DNA of 64,000 bases from a virus. Each line of letters begins with the position of its first letter. The stretch's first letter is position 1. The stretch covers positions 1 to 64,000 of the IMG/VR virus record IMGVR_UViG_3300046517_000603; one strand, 5' to 3'. Shown in pieces: positions 13,514 through 21,978 of the stretch. A program made the translations under genes and the position numbers. The notes beneath the pieces are model-generated. The model did not search any database and had not been told where the DNA came from. It was given only the letters and a program-made list of their open reading frames with translations.

Positions 13514-14283
13514 CGCTCTACGTCCCTAGCCGCCGCCGACCGCAACTCATGGCGAGGATTCTTCCCGCGCTCCAGGCGACTGGTCTGCCCGTAACTGTGG
13601 TGATTGAGCGCGAAGATCTGGACGACTACCGTGGGGTCATCGGGTCATCCTTTCAGATGTACGTGCTCCCCAGAAGCGGTCAAGGTATCTCCTACGCACG
13701 GCGCCAGATCCTACGCATCGCGGCGCGTCGGGACGAGAACGAGATCATTATGTGCGACGATGACGTTGAGCCTCCCCCGAACGTTCAGAAACTCACGCTA
13801 TTCCTGGGCAGGCGCCGCAAAATAGCGGGAGTCGGTTGCTGGTTTCCGATCTATCAGCACTTTGGCGGATACGAGCCGAACACTGGCCCTCAGGTTCATA
13901 GTGGTGCGATGGGGAAGCGGCTAATCGCTATTCGGCCCAGACGAGCGCTGGAACTTGGATGCTATTCAACTCCTCTCCAGGCGAACGACGACAACGACCT
14001 GGTGATGCGCCACTTACGCGCTGGTTACGTCCCTTGGTACATTCATACTGACGTTCAGGGGAATTCTCTGGCGCTCCGTTCCGCTCCGGGAGGAATTGAG
14101 TCCATGCCCGGAACGATGGAGGAGAAGAACGCTCACGACCTTGATCTCATAACGCGCGAATTCGGGGCAGGCTTGGCCTCGTACTCAAAGCGCGGCGGTA
14201 TTCGCTTCAGCTGGAAGAAGATGTATCAGCAATGGCATCCGAAGATTGAGTACAGTCAGCTCTCTCCGAAAGGGAAGCTATGA
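13510..14283 (+). CDS. GT-A fold glycosyltransferase-like protein, 257 aa
   Basis: Likely transfers a sugar from a nucleotide-sugar donor. MTLYVPSRRRPQLMARILPA is a typical opening of GT-A enzymes, and IIMCDDDVEPPP around residue 80 is the metal-binding DDD motif. The NDDNDLVMRHL segment near residue 160 fits the later acidic motif. Being ATGA-coupled inside a DNA recombination and replication cluster suggests the acceptor may be DNA (compare glycosyltransferases found next to TET/JBP genes), but no TET/JBP gene is in this window and a cell-surface or protein acceptor cannot be excluded. Confidence 0.75.
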   Translation: MTLYVPSRRRPQLMARILPALQATGLPVTVVIEREDLDDYRGVIGSSFQMYVLPRSGQGISYARRQILRIAARRDENEIIMCDDDVEPPPNVQKLTLFLGRRRKIAGVGCWFPIYQHFGGYEPNTGPQVHSGAMGKRLIAIRPRRALELGCYSTPLQANDDNDLVMRHLRAGYVPWYIHTDVQGNSLALRSAPGGIESMPGTMEEKNAHDLDLITREFGAGLASYSKRGGIRFSWKKMYQQWHPKIEYSQLSPKGKL

Positions 14284-14429
14284 CGTACTATGTCGATTGT
14301 CCGAGCTGCGCGAAGCTACGCCCGTGGGCCAAGAGGCCCGAGCTAGTCGTGAAGGGTGAGAAGAAGTGTCGTTATTGCGGCACGAGAGTGATTCGGAAAA
14401 TCCGACGGAAAAACCCCCGAATTGCTTAG
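14280..14429 (+). CDS. Zinc-ribbon protein, 49 aa
   Basis: ATG 14280 overlaps the glycosyltransferase stop. Two CxxC knuckles (VDCPSCAKL and KKCRYCGTR) make a complete zinc ribbon; the tail is very basic (IRKIRRKNPR). A small nucleic-acid-binding protein is likely. Too small to be sure of a partner, but the coupling suggests it serves with the nuclease or ATPase around it. Confidence 0.75.
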   Translation: MTYYVDCPSCAKLRPWAKRPELVVKGEKKCRYCGTRVIRKIRRKNPRIA

Positions 14430-14474
14430 GTGTGGAAAATTGGTTTTTAGTTGCATCGAATTGGGAGGTCGGAC

Positions 14475-15269
14475 GTGGCGAAACCAGACGCAATAAAACC
14501 GATCGAGTCTAGTAAGCATATCAACATTCTGCTCTACGGCGATCCGGGTGCGCGCAAAACGACGTTCGCCGGTAGCGGGGGCGCAGGGACTCTGATCCTC
14601 CATCCGCACGTCGAGCATATGGATCCGATCGTCAACTCGGGAGCGGATCACTGGCTCATCCACGACTGGTCTGAGATGCAAGAAGCTCTCTCCTGGGCTC
14701 GACACGAGGGCGATGCGTACCGATGGATCTGGCTCGACTCGATCTCTTGCTGGCAAGACGTGGGCCTTGACGACATCTTCGCGGTCGCGAAGGAACGCAA
14801 TCCGCGTCGCGCGACGGCGTTCTGGGACAAAGGCGACTACGGCGTCAACATGGGTCGGATCGCGGAGTGGGTTCGGTTCATGATGGGGTGCGACCTGTTC
14901 AACTTCGGTATCACCGCCCATCAGTTCTGGGTGGAAGTTCAGGAGGGCGAGCCGGATACCCACGGCCCGAATTACATCGAGCGCATGATGCCGTGGATTC
15001 AGGGGAAAGGCATGCCTCAAAGGATTGCCGGCTATATGCAGATGGTCGGCTACAGCACCGTCCACGAATCAAAGAAACGGAAAGGAGAGCAGTATGTAAA
15101 GACTCGGTTCCGAGGCAACGTCAACTTCTACGCGAAGGATCAGTTCCATGCCTTCCCGAGCGGACAGGTCATTGACCTGACAGTTCCTAAGCTAGAAGCT
15201 GCGGTTGCTGCTGCGAAGAAGACCAAGTCCACCACTACCGGAAGAAGGAGCAAAGTTGCCAACAATTAG
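14475..15269 (+). CDS. RecA-like ATPase, Sak4/AAA_24 type, 264 aa
   Basis: Single-strand annealing or strand-exchange ATPase of phage recombination. Start is GTG 14475, chosen for the TTGGGAGG site. Walker A is YGDPGARKTTFA (about residues 24-35) and Walker B is YRWIWLDSISCW. The length fits Sak4-like proteins. The coding end overlaps the SSB-like gene, its usual partner. A basic, Ala/Lys-rich tail follows the ATPase core. Confidence 0.8.
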   Translation: MAKPDAIKPIESSKHINILLYGDPGARKTTFAGSGGAGTLILHPHVEHMDPIVNSGADHWLIHDWSEMQEALSWARHEGDAYRWIWLDSISCWQDVGLDDIFAVAKERNPRRATAFWDKGDYGVNMGRIAEWVRFMMGCDLFNFGITAHQFWVEVQEGEPDTHGPNYIERMMPWIQGKGMPQRIAGYMQMVGYSTVHESKKRKGEQYVKTRFRGNVNFYAKDQFHAFPSGQVIDLTVPKLEAAVAAAKKTKSTTTGRRSKVANN

Positions 15270-16035
15270 GTACGACGTCAGCGGAGTTGAGGGTGGCGGT
15301 GGAGAGCAGCCGCAGCCTGGAACATACAACGCTGAAATCACGGAAGTCGAGCATCGCACCGAGCGAGCCGACGGCACGAAGATCGACGGCAAAGGCGACA
15401 TTCACGTCGTACTGAACGTCGGGAGCGACTACGCGCGGCTCCATACATACGTCGGCATGTACGACGCGACGGCGTGGAAACTCCGGGAGTTCATCGACGC
15501 TCTCGATATGGGAGAGAAGGGCTCCCTCAACACGACTAAGCTTGTCGGCCAGAAGCTCCGTGTCCTGATCGCCAAGGACGAGTACGAAGGAGCATACAAG
15601 GCTCGCGTCAAGACCTTCCTCAAGGCCAAGGACGGAGATGAGGCAGACGAGGAGGAGGAGACTGACGAGGAGGAGCCAGAAGAGGAGGAGGTTGAAGAAG
15701 ACGAGGAGGAAGAAGAAGATGAAGTTGAAGAGGAGGAGGAGCCAGAAGAGGATGAGGCTGATCCCCTCGACGACATGGATCGCTCCGAGCTGAAGAAGCA
15801 CATCAAGTCGGAAGGGATCGAAGTCAAGGTCACGACGAAGATGTCCGACGACGACATTCGCGAGGCGATCCGCGCGCAATCAAGCGACGACGGCGACGAC
15901 TACGATGAGTGGTCGCTCGCGGAGCTGAAGGAGCAGTTCGAGCAACGCGACCTGAAGCTCAAGAAGGGTGACAAGGCAACCAAGGCCGCACTCATCGCGG
16001 CCCTGCGCGCCGACGACGCAGAAGAGCCATTCTGA
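15256..16035 (+). CDS. SSB-like protein with SAP-like domains, 259 aa
   Basis: Probable single-stranded DNA-binding partner of the Sak4-like ATPase. TTG 15256 follows AAGGAGC and overlaps the previous gene by 14 bases. Residues 1-125 are beta-rich and resemble DUF669-type OB proteins (PGTYNAEITEVEHRT, then KLVGQKLRVLIAKDEYEG). Then comes a ~60-residue run made almost only of Glu/Asp, then two SAP-like helix pairs (SELKKHIKSEGIEVK, LAELKEQFEQRDLK). It ends in DDAEEPF, which looks like the acidic, Phe-ending tip by which SSBs recruit partners. Confidence 0.75.
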   Translation: MPTIRYDVSGVEGGGGEQPQPGTYNAEITEVEHRTERADGTKIDGKGDIHVVLNVGSDYARLHTYVGMYDATAWKLREFIDALDMGEKGSLNTTKLVGQKLRVLIAKDEYEGAYKARVKTFLKAKDGDEADEEEETDEEEPEEEEVEEDEEEEEDEVEEEEEPEEDEADPLDDMDRSELKKHIKSEGIEVKVTTKMSDDDIREAIRAQSSDDGDDYDEWSLAELKEQFEQRDLKLKKGDKATKAALIAALRADDAEEPF

Positions 16036-16044
16036 GGAGGCATC

Positions 16045-16407
16045 TTGTTCTACGAATGGTTTGACAGAGTCGAGGGAAAGATCAACTCGATCAACAAGAA
16101 GCTCAACCACATTCTAAGGGAGGTACGACACTTGTCAGTCGATCAAGCCACATTCGATCAGCACCTTCAGGATCTATCTCAGGGCATCGAGGATCTGGTC
16201 TCGGCCGTCCAGGCGAAGCTGTCCGCAATTCCAGCGGCAGACTTCACCGAGGAAGACGCGGTGCTCCAGGCTGCATCTCAGAAGGTGAAGGACGCTATGG
16301 ACACGATCAACCCGAACGTGCCCGACCCGGCACCCGCCGACGGTGGCGATGTTCCGCCGCCTGACACGGCCCCGACCGGCGATGAGCCGCAGGTGAATCC
16401 CCTGTAG
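16045..16407 (+). CDS. Coiled-coil hypothetical protein, 120 aa
   Basis: TTG 16045 follows GAGGAGG. A coiled coil (about residues 8-60, VEGKINSINKKLNHILREVR then FDQHLQDLSQGIEDLVSAVQ) leads into a Pro/Asp/Ala-rich disordered tail. Phage proteins with this plan can be structural or linkers; its place directly before the primase-helicase suggests a replication accessory role, which is inference. Confidence 0.65.
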   Translation: MFYEWFDRVEGKINSINKKLNHILREVRHLSVDQATFDQHLQDLSQGIEDLVSAVQAKLSAIPAADFTEEDAVLQAASQKVKDAMDTINPNVPDPAPADGGDVPPPDTAPTGDEPQVNPL

Positions 16408-16408
16408 C

Positions 16409-19195
16409 ATGCCGATCACGAACCGGCAGATTCGGGCGTTGCGTGACTACTGGGTCAGCGACGGGCCGCGCGATGACGGCGAGTGGTACTTGCTCTGTCC
16501 GCTACACGAGGATACCAAGCGGTCGGCGTCGATCAACGTGTACTCTGCCGAGTTCTACTGCCATGCGGGTTGCGGCGGAAGCACCGTGAAGGATCTGATC
16601 AAAGCGAAGTCTCGCTGGATCGCTCCGGAACGGGGAGCCGCAACCCGCTCAGGCGGGTCAACGATCAAGCACTCTCACCCAGAGGAGACTATCAATATGG
16701 CGATGGTCGATGCCTGGGCTGCGAACCTGATGGATGACGAAGCCGCGCGAGACGAGCTAATTGGTCTACGCGGCCTCACGTCCGATACGCTACGCCGGTA
16801 CAAAATCGGCTGGGACAGGGATAGACGAGTCTTTACGATCCCTGTCTTCGGGGCTGAGGGGGAGCTGTACAACGTCCGGAGGTACACCCCGCGTCCGAAG
16901 GGGGACACCAAGATCTGGGGCGTTACCGGACTCAACACTCCCAGACTCTACCCGATCGACCAACTAGAGAACGATACCGTTGTCGTCTGTGAAGGAGAAT
17001 GGGATGCCCTCGCGACCATCCAGGCAGGCTACGCCGCCATCACAAAAACTGGAGCAGCGAAGATTTGGAAGCCAGAATGGAATCATCTCTTTGCTGGAAA
17101 GCGCGTGTATCTGTGTCATGACAGGGATGACACTGGCGTGGATGCTAACCGCGTGGTGGGACGAAATCTTGGCAACAGTAGTGACTGTTACGTGGTTAAT
17201 CTGCCGTATCCTCTTGACGAGAAACATGGGAAGGATCTAACCGACTTCTGGTTGGAGCATGACAACGGAACATTCGAGCGCCTACTCCGCGAGGCTCAGC
17301 CCTGGAACGGACATAAGCCGCGTGAGCCGCTTGAATCAGAGCCAGAAACTATCTCGGTGCTGGACAGCTTTGACGCTAACCGAATCGCCAAGGCTGTCAA
17401 TCTCATCGTAACCATCAAGGGCAAAAGAGAGCCGGGTTACACCGTGCCGCGCACGGCTCAGCTTACGTGTACGCGTGACGCTGGCCTCAAGTGCAGCTTC
17501 TGCCCGATGAAGGCCCACGGGTCTACCACGATTGAGATAAACGGCGACAGCCCGACAATTCTGGCTCTGATTGACGCGACTCAGGCCCAGCTCTGGGACG
17601 CACTTCGTCTGGAGTACGGCGCGCAGAAGTGTAATAAGCTCACCATTGAGCCCAAGGATTATCAGGCCGTAGAGATTCTCTACGCCAGACCGAGCATCGA
17701 TCATGTTGAGTCAACGGAAGCTGGCTCGTACAAAACTATGAGGATTATCTCGGTCGGGCGGCATGATACTCTGCCTAACAATACCTTCAGTATAACAGGC
17801 GCGCTCCACCCGAACCCAAAGGATCAAAGCAACGAGTTTCTTTCCTGGGAGCTAGCGCCCGTCTCAACCTCGCTCGATAACTTTGAACTGGATCCGGCTA
17901 TGGGGAAGCAGCTACGCATCTTCCAGCCACGCCCGAACCAGCGACCCGCTCGTAAATTGCGACAGCTCGCGGAGGCGCTGAGTGACCAAGTCACTCGCAT
18001 CACCGGCAGATGGGAGATGCATGCGGTCTTTGATCTCACGCTACATTCTGTACTGGCGTTCAAATTCAACGAGAAAGAAATCGGTCGCGGATGGATCCAG
18101 AGTTGCGTGTATGGTGACACTCGAACTGGTAAATCCGAAGCAGCAAGGAATCTCATCCGTCATTACGGTGCAGGTGAGATCATCGGCGGTGAATCAGCGT
18201 CTTATGCAGGAGTTGTTGGTGGTTTGCAGCAGCTTGGCGGAAAGGAATGGGTGGTCACATGGGGTGTCCTTCCGCTCAACGATCGTCGGGCGGTTGTGAT
18301 AGACGAAATCTCCGCGCTGTCCTACGAGGATATCGGTCATATGTCCGATCTGCGCTCGGATGGAGTGGTGAGGATCTCGAAGATCCAGCAGGAAGCTACG
18401 CATGCGCGGACGAGAATGATATGGCTGGGGAATCCTCGGAATGGCGGGAACATGGGGCAGTTCACGTACGGGGTTGACGCGCTCCGGCCGCTGATCGGCG
18501 CGATGGAGGATATCGCTCGCTTCGATATGGCCATGGCCGTTACGATGCACGACATCCCTGTCGAGACATACAACACTCAACACGAGAGTACCGCGACCCG
18601 CTACTCGTCTGAGCTTTGTCACAACCTCATCTTGTGGGCTTGGACACGCCGGCCAGAGCACGTCGTCTGGACGCAAGGCGCTGAGAAGGCAGCCCTGGAT
18701 CTAGCCACAAAGGTCGGTAGAAGCTACATCGAGGATCCACCACTCGTCCAGGCAGCTGATATCCGCGAGAAGATTGCTCGTGTGAGTACCGCTCTCGCGG
18801 CGAGGGTCTTCAGCACGGACGAAACCTACGAGAAGCTCATCGTCAGACACGAGCACGTTCACGACGCCGTAGCGTTTCTCAACCACATATACTCGATGCC
18901 AACGTTCGGCTACCGCGACCGCTCGGATGAGGTCTTCGCCGACCGGCAGGAAGCAGAGCAGAACCGTGACTTGATGCGCAACTATCTTCTGACGACCGAT
19001 AACCGGCCGCTAGGAAAATTCCTGCGCTCAAATGCGACGTTCCGGCGCCAGGATCTAGAGGAGATCCTCAACATATCCCGAGAGGAGGCCAACGCCAAGA
19101 TCAACAAATTGTGGAGTATGAGGATGGTTCGTAAGGACGCTGGTGATATCAGGGTGGAGCCTACCTTACACACTATCTTGAGGGAGCTGAAGTAG
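16409..19195 (+). CDS. Primase fused to MCM-like AAA+ helicase, 928 aa
   Basis: Probable replicative primase-helicase. Domains in order: CHC2-type zinc finger (CPLHEDTKRSASINVY ... FYCHAGCGG, residues 30-56), TOPRIM (VVCEGEWDALAT and VYLCHDRDDTGVD, residues 190-250), a second Cys cluster (TCTRDAGLKCSFCPM, about residue 352) in a beta-rich region, then an AAA+ core with Walker A YGDTRTGKSEA and Walker B AVVIDEISALS, and an arginine/sensor region (MIWLGNPRNGG). A winged-helix-like C-terminus follows (RRQDLEEILNISREEA). Zinc OB, AAA+ and winged helix is the order of MCM helicases; most phages use RecA-fold DnaB-like helicases instead. Confidence 0.8.
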   Translation: MPITNRQIRALRDYWVSDGPRDDGEWYLLCPLHEDTKRSASINVYSAEFYCHAGCGGSTVKDLIKAKSRWIAPERGAATRSGGSTIKHSHPEETINMAMVDAWAANLMDDEAARDELIGLRGLTSDTLRRYKIGWDRDRRVFTIPVFGAEGELYNVRRYTPRPKGDTKIWGVTGLNTPRLYPIDQLENDTVVVCEGEWDALATIQAGYAAITKTGAAKIWKPEWNHLFAGKRVYLCHDRDDTGVDANRVVGRNLGNSSDCYVVNLPYPLDEKHGKDLTDFWLEHDNGTFERLLREAQPWNGHKPREPLESEPETISVLDSFDANRIAKAVNLIVTIKGKREPGYTVPRTAQLTCTRDAGLKCSFCPMKAHGSTTIEINGDSPTILALIDATQAQLWDALRLEYGAQKCNKLTIEPKDYQAVEILYARPSIDHVESTEAGSYKTMRIISVGRHDTLPNNTFSITGALHPNPKDQSNEFLSWELAPVSTSLDNFELDPAMGKQLRIFQPRPNQRPARKLRQLAEALSDQVTRITGRWEMHAVFDLTLHSVLAFKFNEKEIGRGWIQSCVYGDTRTGKSEAARNLIRHYGAGEIIGGESASYAGVVGGLQQLGGKEWVVTWGVLPLNDRRAVVIDEISALSYEDIGHMSDLRSDGVVRISKIQQEATHARTRMIWLGNPRNGGNMGQFTYGVDALRPLIGAMEDIARFDMAMAVTMHDIPVETYNTQHESTATRYSSELCHNLILWAWTRRPEHVVWTQGAEKAALDLATKVGRSYIEDPPLVQAADIREKIARVSTALAARVFSTDETYEKLIVRHEHVHDAVAFLNHIYSMPTFGYRDRSDEVFADRQEAEQNRDLMRNYLLTTDNRPLGKFLRSNATFRRQDLEEILNISREEANAKINKLWSMRMVRKDAGDIRVEPTLHTILRELK

Positions 19196-19498
19196 ATGAT
19201 GAAACATGGTCACTGGGCTGGACATCAAATGACTCCTACTTACCGATCGTGGATGGCGATGAAATCTAGATGTCTCAATCCAAACCGACGCGACTACGAT
19301 CGTTATGGCGGTCGAGGGATAACAGTCTGTGACGATTGGCTGGGTTTCGAGAACTTCCTAGCTGACATGGGTATCAGGCCGGAGGGGATGACACTAGATC
19401 GGATCGACCCTAATGGTGACTATGAGCCCAGCAATGTCCGCTGGGCTACTGCGAAGCAACAGGGCCGGAATCAACGACGAAATAAGAGGGTGAAATGA
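19196..19498 (+). CDS. HNH homing endonuclease-like protein, 100 aa
   Basis: Follows the primase stop directly. The sequence matches small free-standing HNH endonucleases: TPTYRSWMAMKSRC, YGGRGITVCDDW, FLADMGIRPEGMTLDRID, then NVRWAT. The DRIDPNGDYEPSN part is the metal-binding region, in which the second and third HNH residues lie. Such genes are mobile and cut DNA near their insertion site. Whether it is active, or serves packaging or recombination, cannot be told. Confidence 0.8.
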   Translation: MMKHGHWAGHQMTPTYRSWMAMKSRCLNPNRRDYDRYGGRGITVCDDWLGFENFLADMGIRPEGMTLDRIDPNGDYEPSNVRWATAKQQGRNQRRNKRVK

Positions 19499-19767
19499 TC
19501 AACGCAGAAGCTCTAGCTCGGGCAGAGACTGTGCTCCAGGTGGCGTACGCGGGCGCGCCGGACTACGGGAGGCAGTTGAGCGCCTTGGAGGTAGAGCGAG
19601 AGGCGTTCGACAACCTACTCCAGCGGCGGGTGGGTCACGTCAAGCGAGAGTACCCAGCCTGGAAGACAATGGATCCGAAGATCGAGCCCGCAATCAATAC
19701 GCTGTTCATGCACTTCTTTCTGGTCGGACTTATCGCCGGGAGGCACCAAGCGAGGGAGTTGGTATAA
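19495..19767 (+). CDS. Hypothetical protein, 90 aa
   Basis: ATGA-coupled to the HNH gene. All-helical (ALARAETVLQVAYAGAP, then AFDNLLQRRVGHVKREY) with a hydrophobic C-terminal helix (NTLFMHFFLVGLIAG) that could pack in a bundle or touch a membrane. Family not recognised. Confidence 0.65.
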   Translation: MINAEALARAETVLQVAYAGAPDYGRQLSALEVEREAFDNLLQRRVGHVKREYPAWKTMDPKIEPAINTLFMHFFLVGLIAGRHQARELV

Positions 19768-20124
19768 ATGAAGAGTCAGAAGAAAGGTCGCGTCATATTC
19801 GAGTCAGACACCGAGGCCACGGCTACCGATCAGCTAGCCGAGCAGATGGAGGCTGCATTGAGTATCGTATTCGCTCAGGGGAAGAAGATCGGTTCATGCC
19901 AGATCGTAAACAACAGGATCGTTATCAGGTTCGATGACGGCACTGGGCTGCTCATCTCCGGCCAGCATCTTCGAGTGGAAGAGCTGGAGATTGAAGATGT
20001 TCCCGGCTTCGAGGAGTGGGCTCCTGAGACTCTTGAGACGCCGGAGCAGAGGCTGGCCAGAGCCGAGCGAACGGCACTCCCACCCGCGTCTTCACCACCG
20101 CCGCTTCCGCGAGTCGACGAATGA
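19768..20124 (+). CDS. Hypothetical protein, 118 aa
   Basis: Begins directly after the previous stop. The N-terminal half has a helix (TDQLAEQMEAALSIVF) then strands (GSCQIVNNRIVIRFDDG); the C-terminal third is acidic and proline-rich (PASSPPPLPRVDE), likely disordered. ATGA overlap with the FAD gene places it in the same translated unit. Unknown role. Confidence 0.65.
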   Translation: MKSQKKGRVIFESDTEATATDQLAEQMEAALSIVFAQGKKIGSCQIVNNRIVIRFDDGTGLLISGQHLRVEELEIEDVPGFEEWAPETLETPEQRLARAERTALPPASSPPPLPRVDE

Positions 20125-20879
20125 CTATCGCAATCATAGGTAGCGGGCCATCGGGACTACTCGCGGCGCATGCCGTACAGCGGCTTGGAATTCGTTCATT
20201 GATCTACGCTCTGGATAAGCAGCCATCGAAGCTCTGGGGAGCCATGTATCTCCACGAGCCGATCGAAGGGTTGACGGGAGAGAAGCCGGATGGCACTCTT
20301 GTCATCATGAAGGACGGAACGGCCGAGGGCTACGCCAAGAAGGTGTATGGCGACGAGAGCCACCCCGTCAGCTGGCATCATTTCGAGGAGGGCGAGACTC
20401 CAATGTGGAGCCTGAGGCTCGCGTACGAGAGGCTCTGGATGTCGTACCGATCTCAGATCCGAGCGCGCGAGATCAATCATATCGGTCTCCACGAGTTGAC
20501 GCAGGAGTTCGACACCGTCATCTGTACCGCGCCTAAGCCTCGATTCTGCCTCAATCCAGATAAGCATACGTTCACCGCGCAACCCATCTGGATCCGAGTC
20601 GTGACGTCCGCCCATCCGATGCAAGGGAACGTCATGGCGTATAACGGTCGAGAGGAGACACCTTGGTACCGGATGAGTCACATCGACAATATCCTGAGCT
20701 TCGAGTACGCGACGAAGCCTCCATTTTCGGGACTGTTGGAGGGGAAGAAACCCATCGAGAACAACTGCGACTGCTGGCCGACGGTCACCTGGACGGGCAG
20801 ATTCGGCTCTTGGACGAAGGGTGTTTTGACCCACCACGTCTACGCCATGGTTCATGATGCTTTGTACGCGCTGCTCTAG
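20121..20879 (+). CDS. FAD/NAD(P)-binding oxidoreductase-like protein, 252 aa
   Basis: The N-terminus is a clear Rossmann dinucleotide-binding motif: MTIAIIGSGPSGLLAAHAV (GxGxxG plus the downstream small residues), so it binds FAD. It is shorter than typical two-domain flavoprotein monooxygenases (~400 residues) and has no second Rossmann motif that I can see. Grouped with a HAD phosphatase, an Nmad1-like protein and a methyltransferase-like protein, it could take part in nucleotide or base modification; a flavin-dependent step of that kind is known in some thymidine-hypermodifying phages. Substrate unknown. Confidence 0.7.
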   Translation: MTIAIIGSGPSGLLAAHAVQRLGIRSLIYALDKQPSKLWGAMYLHEPIEGLTGEKPDGTLVIMKDGTAEGYAKKVYGDESHPVSWHHFEEGETPMWSLRLAYERLWMSYRSQIRAREINHIGLHELTQEFDTVICTAPKPRFCLNPDKHTFTAQPIWIRVVTSAHPMQGNVMAYNGREETPWYRMSHIDNILSFEYATKPPFSGLLEGKKPIENNCDCWPTVTWTGRFGSWTKGVLTHHVYAMVHDALYALL

Positions 20880-21510
20880 CCCAGTCAAACCGATCGCTGT
20901 CTTCGACATCGACGGCACGATGGGCGACTACCATCAGCACTTCATCAACTTTGCCACGGAGTACCTCGGCAGCGAGGGCTGGCAGGATTGGTGGAAGTAT
21001 TCCGGCAATGAAGGATTCCGTGACTGGTTCTGTGAAGCGTTCGACATCGAGCACGCCACCTGGTACGACATCAAGCTTGCGTACCGGCAGGGAGCGCAGA
21101 AAAGGTCAATGCCACCGTACGACGGAATGATCGACGTAGCTCGCGCGGCCTACAAGGTAGACTGCGAAATCTGGATCGCGACGACGCGGCCGTATCTGCG
21201 GCTCGACAACATTGATCCGGATACTCGCGAGTGGTTGAGCAGGAACCACGTCCCGTATGATGGCCTACTCTTTGATGAGCATAAATACTACCGGCTCGCT
21301 GAGATAGTTGAACCGGAACGAGTGGTCGTAGTCTATGAGGATCTCGCTGAGATGTATGATGAAGCCGAGATTATCTTCTCTGAGAATGTGCCCTTCCTGG
21401 TTAAGACATCCTGGAACCGATCCTGGGATCGCCAGAACCAGGGCACGTCTGAGAAAGCCCTCGTCCACCTCAACGATCAACTTCGAGCGTGGAGGCGTAA
21501 TGGAAGCTGA
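20854..21510 (+). CDS. HAD-superfamily phosphatase, 218 aa
   Basis: Probable phosphatase, possibly a 5'-nucleotidase. Motif I is AVFDIDGTMGD (nucleophile and acid/base Asp), motif II is IWIATTRPY, and VVVVYEDLAEMYDEAE supplies the later acidic motif. A CTRC-type pair at the N-terminus (residues 4-7) comes from the overlap with the FAD gene; a later start near the strand VKPIAVFD is possible. Context suggests dNMP processing for the phage's nucleotide pool or modified bases. Confidence 0.75.
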   Translation: MMLCTRCSSPVKPIAVFDIDGTMGDYHQHFINFATEYLGSEGWQDWWKYSGNEGFRDWFCEAFDIEHATWYDIKLAYRQGAQKRSMPPYDGMIDVARAAYKVDCEIWIATTRPYLRLDNIDPDTREWLSRNHVPYDGLLFDEHKYYRLAEIVEPERVVVVYEDLAEMYDEAEIIFSENVPFLVKTSWNRSWDRQNQGTSEKALVHLNDQLRAWRRNGS

Positions 21511-21697
21511 GAATATGGAGTGGCCTCGTGTCCTCGCCGTTCACACCGACGAGGTCATCTGGTATCCCAACGGAGGAGAAGTCATCTGGTTCAAGGACGC
21601 AATGGGGACTGTCTGGTGTAAGTTCGGCGCCATGGAAGAGGAAGGGATCACCTGTATCCCGCAGCTCTACATCACAAGGGTCGAACTGGAATGTTGA
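21500..21697 (+). CDS. Hypothetical protein, 65 aa
   Basis: ATG 21500 lies inside the end of the HAD gene, behind GGAGGC. A small beta-sheet protein (VLAVHTDEVIWYPNGGEVIW, then TVWCKFGAMEE). The next gene starts seven bases before its end. No family assigned. Confidence 0.65.
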   Translation: MEAENMEWPRVLAVHTDEVIWYPNGGEVIWFKDAMGTVWCKFGAMEEEGITCIPQLYITRVELEC

Positions 21698-21978
21698 CGA
21701 CAGAAGATCAGTGGGAGCACTACATCGATGAAGCGAGGCTCATACTCCAGAAACGCCAGGGAGTCCGTCAGGATCTTTGGCGTGGCATCGGAGCGCGCGG
21801 TCAAGTGGTCATGCTCCATGGCAAGTCAGAGCGTGTCTTCCGCAATCTCATGTCGACTCAACCATCCAAAACAGAAGCTATGAAAGAGATCCCAGACATT
21901 ATCAACTATGCTGTCTTCTGCGCGATTCTCGCGGACGAGGAAGACTGGAACGGAAAATGGCCATGGCCATCAGTATGA
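21691..21978 (+). CDS. Nmad1/DUF1599-like nucleotide-associated protein, 95 aa
   Basis: Helical protein whose pattern GARGQVVMLHGKSERVFRNL ... SKTEAMKEIPDIINYAVFCA resembles nucleotide-modification-associated domain 1 (DUF1599), in which a Lys/Arg-rich helix pairs with a D-x-x-x-YA helix. Members are found near thymidylate synthases and base-modifying enzymes of phages; this one sits among FAD, HAD and methyltransferase-like genes and the genome has ThyX. The match is by eye and short, so treat it as suggestive. Confidence 0.5.
   Translation: MLTTEDQWEHYIDEARLILQKRQGVRQDLWRGIGARGQVVMLHGKSERVFRNLMSTQPSKTEAMKEIPDIINYAVFCAILADEEDWNGKWPWPSV

Noticed and set aside
15235-15879. - strand Leu/Phe-rich 'membrane' frame
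   Set aside because: Antisense of the Glu/Asp run (GAG/GAC codons give CTC/GTC), not a membrane protein.
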